Positions 5,393 through 11,902 of a stretch of DNA of 11,902 nucleotides are shown piece by piece; the stretch's first letter is position 1, and every line of letters starts with the position of its first letter. The position numbers and the translations under genes are program-made. Below the pieces are notes generated by a model, which was not told the origin of the DNA, searched no databases, and was given only the letters and a program-made list of their open reading frames with translations. The stretch is taken from NCBI GenBank assembly GCA_947453585.1, contig CANGHQ010000018.1, positions 1-11,902 on the forward strand. Reading direction: 5' to 3'. The DNA comes from Burkholderiales bacterium (GTDB lineage Bacteria; Pseudomonadota; Gammaproteobacteria; Burkholderiales; Burkholderiaceae_C).

Positions 5393-5420
5393 ATTTTAGG
5401 TGCATTGGGCGCGTGCCCAA
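5393..5420 (-). promoter_or_regulatory. Candidate sigma70 promoter of the thiMED operon
   Basis: On the minus strand TTGGGC (5420-5415) and TAAAAT (5398-5393, five of six consensus bases) are separated by 16 nt. Transcription would start near 5386, the first base of the riboswitch P1, so the leader would have almost no extra 5' sequence. The -35 word matches only three of six bases and also forms half of a perfect 6-bp inverted repeat (TTGGGC 5405-5410 with GCCCAA 5415-5420). Confidence 0.45.
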
Positions 5421-5440
5421 GGCACTGCGGCCGCAAAAAT

Positions 5441-5917
5441 TTAATGGTGGTGGCCGTGTGCGCCGTGCACATGGCCATGGGCGACTTCTTCTTCAGAGGC
5501 TGCTCGCACCTCCAGTACGTGCACGTTAAAGCGCAGCGCCTGCCCGGCCAGCGGGTGGTTGCCGTCCAACATGACCTGGTCGCCCTTGATTTTGAGCACG
5601 GTAAACGGCCGGGTGTGGCCCTGGGCATCTTGGCCTTCAATCTGGCCGCCCACCTTGACGCCAGGGGGGAACTGGCTTTTGGGGATGGATTGCAGCAGCG
5701 CCTCGTCGCGCGGGCCAAAGGCATCGTCGGCGGACAGCTCAACCAGCCCTTTGAAACCGGCTTCCTGGCCTTCAAGCGCTTCTTCCACCTTGGGAAACAG
5801 GTTGCCGTAGCCGCCATGCAGATAGGCCATGGGTTCTTTGCTTTCTTCCAGCACTTTGCCCTGGGTGTTGACAACCTTGTAGTGCAGGGTCACGGCGCTG
5901 TCTTTGGTGATTTTCAT
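5441..5917 (-). CDS. slyD: SlyD-type FKBP peptidyl-prolyl isomerase and metallochaperone
   Basis: This cytosolic protein catalyses prolyl cis-trans isomerisation and acts as a folding chaperone; E. coli SlyD also delivers nickel. The 158 residues follow the FKBP-IF-FKBP plan: VTLHYKVVNTQGKVLEES at about 9-26, AYLHGGYGNLFPKVEEALEG at 31-50, the insert-in-flap domain at about 65-125, and DGNHPLAGQALRFNVHVLEV at 118-137. The tail HGHVHGAHGHHH (147-158) matches the beginning of the E. coli metal-binding tail, but the long Cys/His-rich remainder of that protein is absent, so metal capacity is probably smaller. The ATG at 5917 has GGAA upstream; an in-frame start at 5989 is rejected because that extension crosses a hairpin and is unlike the family. 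It lies upstream of the thi operon promoter, on the same strand. Confidence 0.95.
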   Translation of the reverse strand: MKITKDSAVTLHYKVVNTQGKVLEESKEPMAYLHGGYGNLFPKVEEALEGQEAGFKGLVELSADDAFGPRDEALLQSIPKSQFPPGVKVGGQIEGQDAQGHTRPFTVLKIKGDQVMLDGNHPLAGQALRFNVHVLEVRAASEEEVAHGHVHGAHGHHH

Positions 5918-5964
5918 GAAAAGTTCCGGTTTTTGGGTGAAATAGCGAAGCCCGTCATTATCTG

Positions 5965-5988
5965 AAAAAAATGCCGGATATTTCGGCA
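5965..5988 (-). terminator. Terminator-like hairpin with seven T, in the slyD-grxD divergent region
   Basis: On the minus strand TGCCG (5988-5984) and CGGCA (5976-5972) pair around a 7-nt AT-rich loop and are followed at once by TTTTTTT (5971-5965). The form is that of an intrinsic terminator, though the stem is only 5 bp. A GATAAT word that could serve as slyD -10 lies just after it (5962-5957). It might stop transcripts coming leftward out of the grxD region, or act as a slyD leader element. Confidence 0.35.
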
Positions 5989-6092
5989 AAAACCCTGCTG
6001 CCTCTGCCAGATGTCACCCACGGCGGGCGGTGGCGGTCGTGAAAGTGAAATAATCCAGCCTGTTTTGAATTTACCAAGCAAAGGACATTCCC

Positions 6093-6422
6093 ATGAGCGA
6101 CGCACAACAACGCATTGACACCCTGGTCAAAACCAACGAGGTGGTCTTGTTCATGAAGGGCAACGCCAGCTTCCCCCAGTGCGGCTTCTCGGGCCGTGCC
6201 ATCCAGATCCTCAAGGCCTGCGGCGTGGACACCAAGGCGGTCAAAACCGTTAACGTGCTCGAAGACGACGGCATCCGCCAGGGCATCAAGGAATACAGCA
6301 ACTGGCCCACCATTCCGCAGCTCTACGTCAAGGGCGAGTTCATCGGCGGCTCCGACATCATGATGGAAATGTACGAATCCGGCGAACTGGTGCAAGCCTT
6401 GGGCACCAACCCAGCGGCCTAA
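6093..6422 (+). CDS. grxD: Monothiol glutaredoxin of the Grx4 (CGFS) type
   Basis: This is a cytosolic monothiol glutaredoxin; Grx4 proteins bind a [2Fe-2S] cluster with glutathione, usually as dimers, and pass clusters to target proteins. The 109-residue length is typical. Features: VVLFMKGNASFPQCGFSGRA at about 17-36 with active-site Cys30 in CGFS, the cis-Pro segment NWPTIPQLYVKGEFIGG at about 69-85 (glutathione binding), and the helix SDIMMEMYESGEL at 86-98. AAGGA at 6081-6085, 7 nt before the ATG, fixes the start. An AATAAT at 6049-6054 could be a -10 box, but no matching -35 was found. It is divergent from slyD and converges with the lytic transglycosylase gene, 12 bp apart. Confidence 0.97.
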   Translation: MSDAQQRIDTLVKTNEVVLFMKGNASFPQCGFSGRAIQILKACGVDTKAVKTVNVLEDDGIRQGIKEYSNWPTIPQLYVKGEFIGGSDIMMEMYESGELVQALGTNPAA

Positions 6423-6434
6423 AACGCCCGACGC

Positions 6435-7085
6435 TTAAGCGGCGTGGTGCCACTGGCGCTGCGCTGCCAGCACCGCGTCTGGATAGGGGCGCTGGCCGCG
6501 CGAGCCGTTGTAGCGGCCCAGCGCCAGGAACACATCGCCCTGTTCCCTGTCCAAGTAGTGGCGCAATATCACGCAGCCAAAGCGCAAATTGGGCTGCAGG
6601 CCAAACAGCACGCTGTCGTCGCCCTGCCCAATCAGCCGCGCCCAAAACGGCATTACCTGCATATAGCCACGTGCGCCCACGCTGCTGACCGCATGCTTGC
6701 GAAAATTGCTTTCCACCTGAATCAAGCCCAACACGAGGGACACGTCCAGCCCGGCGCGCTTGGATTCGTACCACACGGTTTGCAAAAAATCCTGCCAATC
6801 ATCCACCTCGGGGCGGCGCCCCTTCAGGCGTCCTCGCGTGCTTTGCAGCCAGGTCTGGTAATGCGTTTGGGCTTGTAGATGCGGAAATTCGGGCACGGGC
6901 GGCGCGGCGTTGCGCACCGCCGCACTCAGCGCCGAGCGCACCGAGTCGATCAAGGGCTCTTCCAACTGGCCGCCCGCGTGCACCGCACCAGTGCCCAAAA
7001 GCAGGCCGGGTAGCGCAATCAGCGCCGGAGCAGTCAGCACGCCGCGCAAACAAGCGCGCCGCGTGGAGCCTGCGCCGGCCTGCAT
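6435..7085 (-). CDS. Exported lytic transglycosylase with SLT domain
   Basis: This is a peptidoglycan-cleaving enzyme of the soluble lytic transglycosylase (SLT, lysozyme-like) fold. The 216-residue protein has a signal peptide: basic n-region with a twin-arginine pair (STRRACLRG, Arg9-Arg10), hydrophobic core at about 15-33, and a likely cut after AVHA (residue 37). The catalytic domain follows at about 110-212, with LIQVESNFRKHAVSSVGARG (catalytic Glu125), YMQVMPFWARL, and a RYNGSRGQRPYPDAV segment that corresponds to the usual AYNAG region. The ATG at 7085 uses an AAGG (7094-7091) that overlaps the proS stop codon, so translation is probably coupled to proS; a longer in-frame form (to 7160) would lie inside proS and spoil the signal peptide. 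Substrate and role in wall turnover are inferred from the family. No specific symbol can be given. Confidence 0.9.
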   Translation of the reverse strand: MQAGAGSTRRACLRGVLTAPALIALPGLLLGTGAVHAGGQLEEPLIDSVRSALSAAVRNAAPPVPEFPHLQAQTHYQTWLQSTRGRLKGRRPEVDDWQDFLQTVWYESKRAGLDVSLVLGLIQVESNFRKHAVSSVGARGYMQVMPFWARLIGQGDDSVLFGLQPNLRFGCVILRHYLDREQGDVFLALGRYNGSRGQRPYPDAVLAAQRQWHHAA

Positions 7086-7092
7086 ATTTGCC

Positions 7093-8835
7093 TTAAACGC
7101 GGATGCGCGAGCGCACCAAGGCCGCGATCTCGCCCAGCGGCACGCTGGTAGCGGCTGCATCGCGCCGGTGCTGGTATTCCACCATGCCGTCTTTCAGGCC
7201 CCGGTCGCCCAGGGTGATGCGGTGCGGCACGCCAATGAGTTCCCAGTCGGCAAACATGGCGCCCGGGCGCTCATTGCGGTCGTCCAAGATCACATCCACG
7301 CCGGCCGCCAGCAGTTCGGCGTACAGCGCGTCGGCAGCGGCTTTCACGTCGGGGAATCGGTCCGGGCTGATCGGGCACAGGGCCACGGTAAAGGGCGCCA
7401 GCGCGTCGGGCCAAATGATGCCGCGCGCGTCGTGGTTTTGCTCAATGGCCGCCGCTGGCAGCCGGGTAATGCCGATGCCGTAGCAACCCATTTCCATGGG
7501 CTGCGGTTTGCCGTTGACGTCAAGGAAGGTGGCGTTCATCGCCTGGCTGTATTTGGTGCCCAGGTAAAAGACCTGACCAATCTCAATGCCACGCTCAATG
7601 GCCAGCACGCCACTGCCATCGGGCGCGAGATCGCCCGCCACCACATTACGGATGTCGGCCACAACATCGGGCTCGGGAAGGTCGCGGCCCCAGTTCACGC
7701 CGCTGATGTGAAAGTCCACCTCATTGGCACCGCAAATCCAGTCGCTCATCAACGCCACCTCGCGGTCGGCGACGATGCGCAGGGGCTTTTTCAGCCCAAC
7801 TGGCCCCAGATAACCGGGTTCGCAGCCAAAGTGCGCTTCAATCTCAGGCAGCGTGGCAAAGCGGAAGTCGGCCAGACCGGGGATCTTGCCGACCTTGACC
7901 TCGTTCATGCTGCGGTCGCCACGAAGCAATAACAGCCAGACTTGGGATTTGACGATTTCACCCGCCGCATCGCGTTCGTCGGTGGCCACCACCAGCGATT
8001 TCAGTGAACTCTGGAGCGGCAAACCTAGATACTCCGCCACATCGGCGCAGGTGCTTTTACCCGGTGTCGCCACTTTGGCCATGGCCGCCAAGGCGGCCGG
8101 GCGTGGACCGACCGGCGCTAGCGCTTCGGCTTTTTCCATATTGGCGGCGTATTCGCTGCCAGTGGAATAGGCGATGGCGTCTTCGCCGGTGGCGGCGATC
8201 ACCTGGAACTCTTCGCTCAAATCACCGCCAATGGCGCCGCTGTCTGCAGCCACCACGCGGTAGGTCAGGCCAAAGCGGTCAAAAATGCGGCGATAGGCCT
8301 GCGCCATCACCTGGTAGCTGACCTTCGCGGCGTCAACATCCCGGTCAAAGCTGTAGGCGTCTTTCATGGTGAACTCGCGCCCGCGCATCAAGCCAAAGCG
8401 CGGACGGCGCTCGTCGCGGAACTTGGTCTGGATCTGGTAAAAATTCTTGGGCAGCTGCTTGTAGCTCTTGATTTCCTGGCGGGCAATGTCGGTCACCACC
8501 TCTTCGCTGGTGGGCTGCAATACAAAGTCGCGGGCGTGCCGGTCTTTGATGCGCAGCAGCTCGGGGCCCATCTTGTCAAAGCGGCCGGTTTCTTGCCATA
8601 GCTCGGCGGGTTGCACCACCGGCATGCTCAGCTCTATCGCACCGGCGCGGTTCATCTCTTCACGCACGATGGCCTCGACCTTTCGGATCACCCGCAGGCC
8701 CATGGGCATGTAGCTGTAAATGCCCGCGCCAAGTTTTTTCACCATCCCGGCACGCATCATCAGTTGGTGGCTGGGCACTTCGGCGTCGGCCGGGGCCTCT
8801 TTGAGCGTGGAGATCAGGAATTGGGAAGCTTTCAT
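7093..8835 (-). CDS. proS: Prolyl-tRNA synthetase, bacterial type with editing insertion
   Basis: This class II aminoacyl-tRNA synthetase attaches proline to tRNA-Pro. The 580-residue length and insertion place it in the bacterial (ProS type 1) group. Seen in order: motif 1 region with SHQLMMRAGMVKKLGAGIYS at 22-41 and VVQPAELWQE at 73-82; motif 2 FRDERRPRFGLMRGREFTMK at 139-158; the INS editing domain over roughly 220-390, which removes mischarged Ala; motif 3 with GIGITRLPAAAIEQNHD at about 453-469; and the C-terminal anticodon-binding domain from about 480. The ATG at 8835 begins MKASQFLISTLKE, the family's usual N-terminus; an in-frame extension to 8916 overlaps the rppH promoter region and is rejected. 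It is the first gene of a pair with the lytic transglycosylase and divergent from rppH. Confidence 0.97.
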   Translation of the reverse strand: MKASQFLISTLKEAPADAEVPSHQLMMRAGMVKKLGAGIYSYMPMGLRVIRKVEAIVREEMNRAGAIELSMPVVQPAELWQETGRFDKMGPELLRIKDRHARDFVLQPTSEEVVTDIARQEIKSYKQLPKNFYQIQTKFRDERRPRFGLMRGREFTMKDAYSFDRDVDAAKVSYQVMAQAYRRIFDRFGLTYRVVAADSGAIGGDLSEEFQVIAATGEDAIAYSTGSEYAANMEKAEALAPVGPRPAALAAMAKVATPGKSTCADVAEYLGLPLQSSLKSLVVATDERDAAGEIVKSQVWLLLLRGDRSMNEVKVGKIPGLADFRFATLPEIEAHFGCEPGYLGPVGLKKPLRIVADREVALMSDWICGANEVDFHISGVNWGRDLPEPDVVADIRNVVAGDLAPDGSGVLAIERGIEIGQVFYLGTKYSQAMNATFLDVNGKPQPMEMGCYGIGITRLPAAAIEQNHDARGIIWPDALAPFTVALCPISPDRFPDVKAAADALYAELLAAGVDVILDDRNERPGAMFADWELIGVPHRITLGDRGLKDGMVEYQHRRDAAATSVPLGEIAALVRSRIRV

Positions 8836-8903
8836 GCAGGTACTCGCAAAACAGGGCGCTGGGGCGGGCCTTCGGGCCAGCCACGCAGCGGCGGCTTGCC
8901 GTG

Positions 8904-8909
8904 CATAAT
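8904..8909 (+). promoter_or_regulatory. Possible -10 box of the rppH promoter
   Basis: CATAAT (five of six consensus bases) lies 30 nt before the rppH ATG, so transcription would begin near 8916 with a leader of about 24 nt. No acceptable -35 box lies at 16-18 nt upstream, so the call is weak. The 104-bp proS-rppH gap must also hold the proS promoter, which I could not identify. Confidence 0.3.
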
Positions 8910-8939
8910 GGCCCAAGTTTAAAAATTGGGGTTTTGATT

Positions 8940-9539
8940 ATGCTTGACCGGGACGGCTTTCGGCCCAACGTCGGCATCGTCCTGCTCAACCAGAAAAATC
9001 AGGTTTTTTGGGGCAAACGCATACGTACCCACTCGTGGCAGTTTCCGCAAGGCGGCATTGACCGGGGCGAAACTCCGGAACAAGCCATGTTCCGCGAACT
9101 GCACGAAGAAGTGGGGCTCCAACCGGAGCACGTAGCCATTGTTGCCCGAACCCGAGACTGGTTGCGCTACGAGGTGCCGGACCGCTACATCCGCCGGGAC
9201 GCGCGCGGCCACTACAAAGGACAAAAACAGATCTGGTTTTTGCTCCAACTCACCGGCTTTGACTGGCATTTGAATCTGCGCGCCACCGAGCACCCAGAGT
9301 TTGACGCCTGGCGCTGGAACGACTATTGGGTGCCGCTGGATTCGGTGGTCGATTTCAAACGCGGGGTGTACGAGATGGCGCTGACTGAGCTGTCGCGCTA
9401 TTTGCCGCGCCCCGATCTGCGATCGCGCTTTGCGCATTCCGAATTGCGGGGTCCTGCGGCGCAGACAGATGGGTCGCCTGCGTCCGCCGGACAAGCGCCC
9501 GAGCAAACCGAAGAACCGGGACCAGACGAAGCGCAGTAA
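8940..9539 (+). CDS. rppH: RNA pyrophosphohydrolase (Nudix)
   Basis: This Nudix hydrolase removes pyrophosphate from the 5' end of triphosphorylated mRNA, opening it to RNase E decay. The protein has 199 residues. It starts MLDRDGFRPNVGIVLLN and carries GKRIRTHSWQFPQGGI followed by a perfect Nudix box (GX5EX7REUXEEXGU) at residues 38-60, with the metal-binding REL-HEEVGL at 52-60. KQIWFLLQLTG at about 97-107 is also typical of RppH. The last 40 or so residues (from about 160) are rich in Pro, Ala, Glu and Gln and probably disordered; this tail goes beyond the E. coli protein (about 176 residues). The ATG at 8940 fits the family start; a start at 8901 would add residues not seen in relatives. 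It is divergent from proS and convergent with proB. Confidence 0.95.
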   Translation: MLDRDGFRPNVGIVLLNQKNQVFWGKRIRTHSWQFPQGGIDRGETPEQAMFRELHEEVGLQPEHVAIVARTRDWLRYEVPDRYIRRDARGHYKGQKQIWFLLQLTGFDWHLNLRATEHPEFDAWRWNDYWVPLDSVVDFKRGVYEMALTELSRYLPRPDLRSRFAHSELRGPAAQTDGSPASAGQAPEQTEEPGPDEAQ

Positions 9540-9542
9540 ATC

Positions 9543-9577
9543 GGGCGAAAGCGCCCTTTGAAAAGGGGCGCTTCGCC
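9543..9577. terminator. GC-rich hairpin between convergent rppH and proB, probable bidirectional terminator
   Basis: GGCGAAAGCGCCC (9544-9556) pairs with GGGGCGCTTCGCC (9565-9577) in a stem of about 12 bp with one bulged A and one bulged G, followed by TTT on the plus strand and, after CGCCCGA, TTT on the minus strand. It starts 4 bp after the rppH stop and ends 45 bp before the proB stop. T-runs are short, so termination may be weak. A smaller alternative hairpin, GGGCG 9543-9547 with CGCCC 9552-9556, is also possible. Confidence 0.6.
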
Positions 9578-9621
9578 TTTGGGCTTGGCGGGCAAGGTTT
9601 GTCAGTGCTCAAAGCGAGCGT

Positions 9622-10758
9622 TTAGCGCATCAACACCAGGTTATCCCGGTGCAGCATTTCAGGCTCGGCGGCGTAGCCCAGCAAGGCCTCAAATTCACTT
9701 GAGGGTTTGCGGCACAGCAAGCGCGCCTCGGCGCTGGAATAGTTGGCCAGACCGCGTGCGATTTCTAAACCACTGGGGTCGCGCACGCCGATCACATCAC
9801 CGCGCGAAAAATCACCCTCCACCAGCACCATGCCAATGGGCAAGAGGCTCTTGCCTTCGTCGCGCACCTTGGCCGCAGCGCCCGCGTCCACCACCACGGC
9901 GCCGCGCATTTGCAGGTGGTCGGCCATCCACTGTTTGCGCGCCTGGGTTTTTTGGGTCGGCGCCACCAGCAAAGTGCCGATAGCTTCGCCCTGGCTCAGG
10001 CGAATCAGCGCGTCGGGCTCACGGCCCCAGGCAATCACGGTGGATGCGCCTGAACCGGCTGCCCGCTTGGCCGCCAAAATCTTGGTGATCATGCCGCCGC
10101 GGCCCAGGCTGCTGCCCGCACCTCCGGCCATGACTTCAAGCGCCGGGTCGCCCGCCTGCGCCTGGTCTACAAAGCGGGCATTGGCGTCTTTGCGCGGGTC
10201 GGCGGTGAACAGGCCTTTTTGGTCGGTCAGGATCACCAGCGCGTCGGCTTCGACCAGATTGGCTACCAGCGCGCCCAGCGTGTCGTTGTCGCCAAACTTG
10301 ATCTCGTCGTTGACCACGGTGTCGTTCTCGTTGATCACCGGCACCACGCCGAGCTTGAGCAAGGTCAGCAGCGTGGAGCGGGCGTTCAGGTAGCGCTCGC
10401 GGTCGGCCAAGTCAGCGTGCGTGAGCAGCACTTGGGCGCTGCCCAGGCCGCTTTGGCGCAGCTTGGTTTCGTACATTTGCGCCAGGCCCATCTGGCCCAC
10501 GGCGGCGGCGGCCTGCAGTTCGTGGATGGCGCTCGGGCGCGTGGTCCAGCCCAGGCGCTTCATGCCTTCGGCAATGGCGCCGCTGGACACCATGATGATC
10601 TCGGTGCCTGCGCGCACCAGTTGCGCCATTTGTCGGCACCATTCGCCAATCGCCGCCTCGTCCAAGCCCCGGCCTTCGTTGGTGACAAGGCTGGAGCCGA
10701 CTTTGACAACAACGCGCTTGGCGTCGCGCAGCACGGTAGAAGGTGGGTTGTGCGTCAT
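9622..10758 (-). CDS. proB: Glutamate 5-kinase with C-terminal PUA domain
   Basis: This enzyme phosphorylates glutamate to gamma-glutamyl phosphate, the first and proline-inhibited step of proline synthesis. The 378-residue length is that of the two-domain form. The amino-acid-kinase domain (about 1-265) shows RVVVKVGSSLVTNEGRGLD at 15-33, IIMVSSGAIAEGMKRLG, PVINENDTVVNDEIKFGDND, then DALVILTDQKGLFTADPR, and GRGGMITKILAAKRAAGSG, the nucleotide-binding lysine region. The PUA domain covers about 280-365 and includes GKSLLPIGMVLVEGDFSRGD. The ATG at 10758 begins MTHNPPSTVLRDAKR; no clear ribosome binding site is seen. It follows obg by 56 bp on the same strand, a common betaproteobacterial order, and probably shares its transcript. 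Confidence 0.97.
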   Translation of the reverse strand: MTHNPPSTVLRDAKRVVVKVGSSLVTNEGRGLDEAAIGEWCRQMAQLVRAGTEIIMVSSGAIAEGMKRLGWTTRPSAIHELQAAAAVGQMGLAQMYETKLRQSGLGSAQVLLTHADLADRERYLNARSTLLTLLKLGVVPVINENDTVVNDEIKFGDNDTLGALVANLVEADALVILTDQKGLFTADPRKDANARFVDQAQAGDPALEVMAGGAGSSLGRGGMITKILAAKRAAGSGASTVIAWGREPDALIRLSQGEAIGTLLVAPTQKTQARKQWMADHLQMRGAVVVDAGAAAKVRDEGKSLLPIGMVLVEGDFSRGDVIGVRDPSGLEIARGLANYSSAEARLLCRKPSSEFEALLGYAAEPEMLHRDNLVLMR

Positions 10759-10814
10759 AGGGCGAAAACGGTGTAGCTATTAGGCGCCCAGGGCGTGGGC
10801 GGCCGGTGCGTGGC

Positions 10815-11902
10815 TTATTCTGCCGCGCTGTCGTCTGCGGGCAGCGCGTCTGGCGCGTTCAAAAAGCGCGGATCTTCTTCCACATAGGGCTGTTCGGCCG
10901 CCTGCTGCGCTTTGACGTGCTTGTAAATTTCTTTGACCAGCGACTCGCAACCTTCGCGCGTGAGCGCCGAGATCTCAAACACCGGGCCTTTGAACTTGAA
11001 GCGCTTGACAAAGTCTTTGATCAGCGCGGCGCGGTCTTCGGATGCCACCATGTCGAGCTTGTTGAGCACCAGCCAGCGCGGCTTCTTGTACAGGCCGTCG
11101 TCGTATTTTTTGAGCTCGTTGACAATCGCCTTGGCCTGCGCCACGGTGTCCACGCCTTCGTCAAACGGCGCCACGTCCACAATGTGCAAGAGCAGCCGCG
11201 TGCGCTGCAAATGGCGCAAGAACAAGTGCCCCAGACCAGCGCCCTCAGAGGCGCCTTCGATCAAACCGGGCAAATCGGCCACCACAAAACTCTGCTCGGG
11301 CCCCACGCGCACCACGCCCAAATTGGGGTGCAAGGTGGTAAACGGGTAATCGGCAATGCGCGGGCGCGCGTTCGAAATGGCGGTAATAAAAGTCGATTTG
11401 CCCGCGTTGGGCATGCCCAAAAGGCCGACGTCGGCCAGCACCTTGAGTTCGAGCTTGAGGTTCTTTTTCTCGCCGGGCCAGCCTGGCGTTTTTTGCCGGG
11501 GGGCGCGGTTGATGGCGCTCTTGAAGCGCAAATTGCCAAAACCGCCGTCGCCGCCCTTGGCAATCGTGATCACCTCGCCCGGCACCAACAGCTCAAACAG
11601 CACTTCGCCGGTTTCGGCGTCGGTGATGATGGTGCCCACGGGCATTTTGAGGGTGATGTCGTCGCCTGCGGCGCCAAACATGTCCGAACCCATGCCGTGT
11701 TCACCCCGGCGCGCGTCGTGGCGGCGCGAAAAGCGGAAGTCCACCAGCGTGTTCAGGTTCGAATCGGCCACCGCGTAGACATGGCCGCCACGGCCACCGT
11801 CGCCGCCGTTGGGACCGCCAAATTCTTTGTACTTTTCATGACGGAACGAGACGCAGCCGTTCCCACCGTCACCTGCGGCGATGTCAATATAGGCTTCGTC
11901 AA
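10815..11902 (-). CDS. obg: Obg/CgtA-family GTPase (missing about four N-terminal codons at right edge)
   Basis: This is an essential ribosome-associated GTPase that acts in late 50S subunit assembly and stress signalling. Reading on from the window edge, DEAYIDIAAGDGGNGCVSFR is the glycine-rich Obg-fold start, which in relatives is preceded by MKFV; so only about ten bases are missing. The Obg domain (to about residue 158) includes EFGGPNGGDGGRGGH and GEVITIAKGGDGGFGN. The G domain follows: GMPNAGKST (G1), DYPFTTLHPNLG (G2), DLPGLIEGASEGAG (G3), NKLD (G4) and SAL (G5). The C-terminus is a short acidic tail ending ADDSAAE, without a long extra domain. An in-frame GTG at 11771 is an internal Val codon, not the start. 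The gene probably continues an operon with ribosomal protein genes beyond the edge (known order; not visible) and leads into proB. Confidence 0.97.
   Translation of the reverse strand, partial: DEAYIDIAAGDGGNGCVSFRHEKYKEFGGPNGGDGGRGGHVYAVADSNLNTLVDFRFSRRHDARRGEHGMGSDMFGAAGDDITLKMPVGTIITDAETGEVLFELLVPGEVITIAKGGDGGFGNLRFKSAINRAPRQKTPGWPGEKKNLKLELKVLADVGLLGMPNAGKSTFITAISNARPRIADYPFTTLHPNLGVVRVGPEQSFVVADLPGLIEGASEGAGLGHLFLRHLQRTRLLLHIVDVAPFDEGVDTVAQAKAIVNELKKYDDGLYKKPRWLVLNKLDMVASEDRAALIKDFVKRFKFKGPVFEISALTREGCESLVKEIYKHVKAQQAAEQPYVEEDPRFLNAPDALPADDSAAE

Noticed and set aside
5405..5420. Perfect hairpin TTGGGC-GCGT-GCCCAA just after slyD, considered as the slyD terminator.
   Set aside because: No T-run follows on the minus strand; its downstream half-site position fits a -35 element of the thiM promoter better. 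A factor-dependent role cannot be excluded.
5426..5435. 10-bp palindrome TGCGGCCGCA after slyD.
   Set aside because: A single GC-rich palindrome of this size is expected by chance in such DNA and has no repeat partner in the window.
6910..7932. Open frame of 340 codons on the plus strand opposite proS and the lytic transglycosylase.
   Set aside because: No family features; proS is complete with all class II motifs on the other strand.
1..11902. tRNA, rRNA, CRISPR arrays, insertion sequence ends and prophage attachment sites.
   Set aside because: No cloverleaf-like sequence, regularly spaced repeat, transposase or integrase was seen on either strand.

Overview
The window reads as chromosomal DNA of a betaproteobacterium, most likely of the Burkholderiales (Comamonadaceae or Rhodoferax-like). 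The evidence is the GC-rich, GCG/GCC-dominated codon use, a type-2 LeuA N-terminus, the obg-proB order at the right edge, and the neighbouring rppH and proS genes. This placement is inferred from the proteins and gene order; no database was searched. Coding density is high, and no tRNA, rRNA, CRISPR array or insertion sequence was seen.

Layout, left to right. (1) The first 114 codons of leuA lie on the minus strand and run off the left edge. (2) A gene-free stretch of 318 bp (344-661) separates leuA from cytX and holds a plus-strand TPP riboswitch with a probable ribosome-binding-site-masking hairpin. (3) cytX encodes an NCS1-family transporter of the predicted hydroxymethylpyrimidine (HMP) type. 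(4) Meeting cytX tail to tail with only 3 bp between stop codons is a minus-strand Phd/YefM-RelE type toxin-antitoxin pair, and next to it a small zinc-ribbon protein. (5) A compact thiM-thiE-thiD operon on the minus strand has overlapping gene ends and is headed by a second TPP riboswitch with a sigma70-like promoter abutting it. (6) slyD (minus) and grxD (plus) diverge. (7) A lytic transglycosylase gene and proS share the minus strand and look translationally coupled. (8) rppH (plus) diverges from proS and converges on proB across a GC-rich hairpin. (9) proB and obg (obg lacking only about its first four codons) close the window on the minus strand.

How the genes fit together. The left half is a thiamin-salvage unit. 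CytX should import HMP, ThiD phosphorylates HMP twice, ThiM phosphorylates the thiazole alcohol, and ThiE joins the two halves to thiamin phosphate. Uptake and kinase/synthase arms lie on opposite strands, each under its own TPP sensor, so one signal should silence both. The toxin-antitoxin pair and the zinc-ribbon gene sit between the arms and have no evident role in the pathway. The right half is housekeeping: proline metabolism and charging (ProB, ProRS), ribosome assembly (Obg), mRNA 5'-end processing (RppH), iron-sulfur/redox function (Grx4), protein folding (SlyD) and cell wall turnover.

I found no convincing new multi-gene system. The most useful observations are the two leader architectures downstream of the TPP aptamers, the repeats upstream of the antitoxin, and the accessory block between the two thiamin arms.
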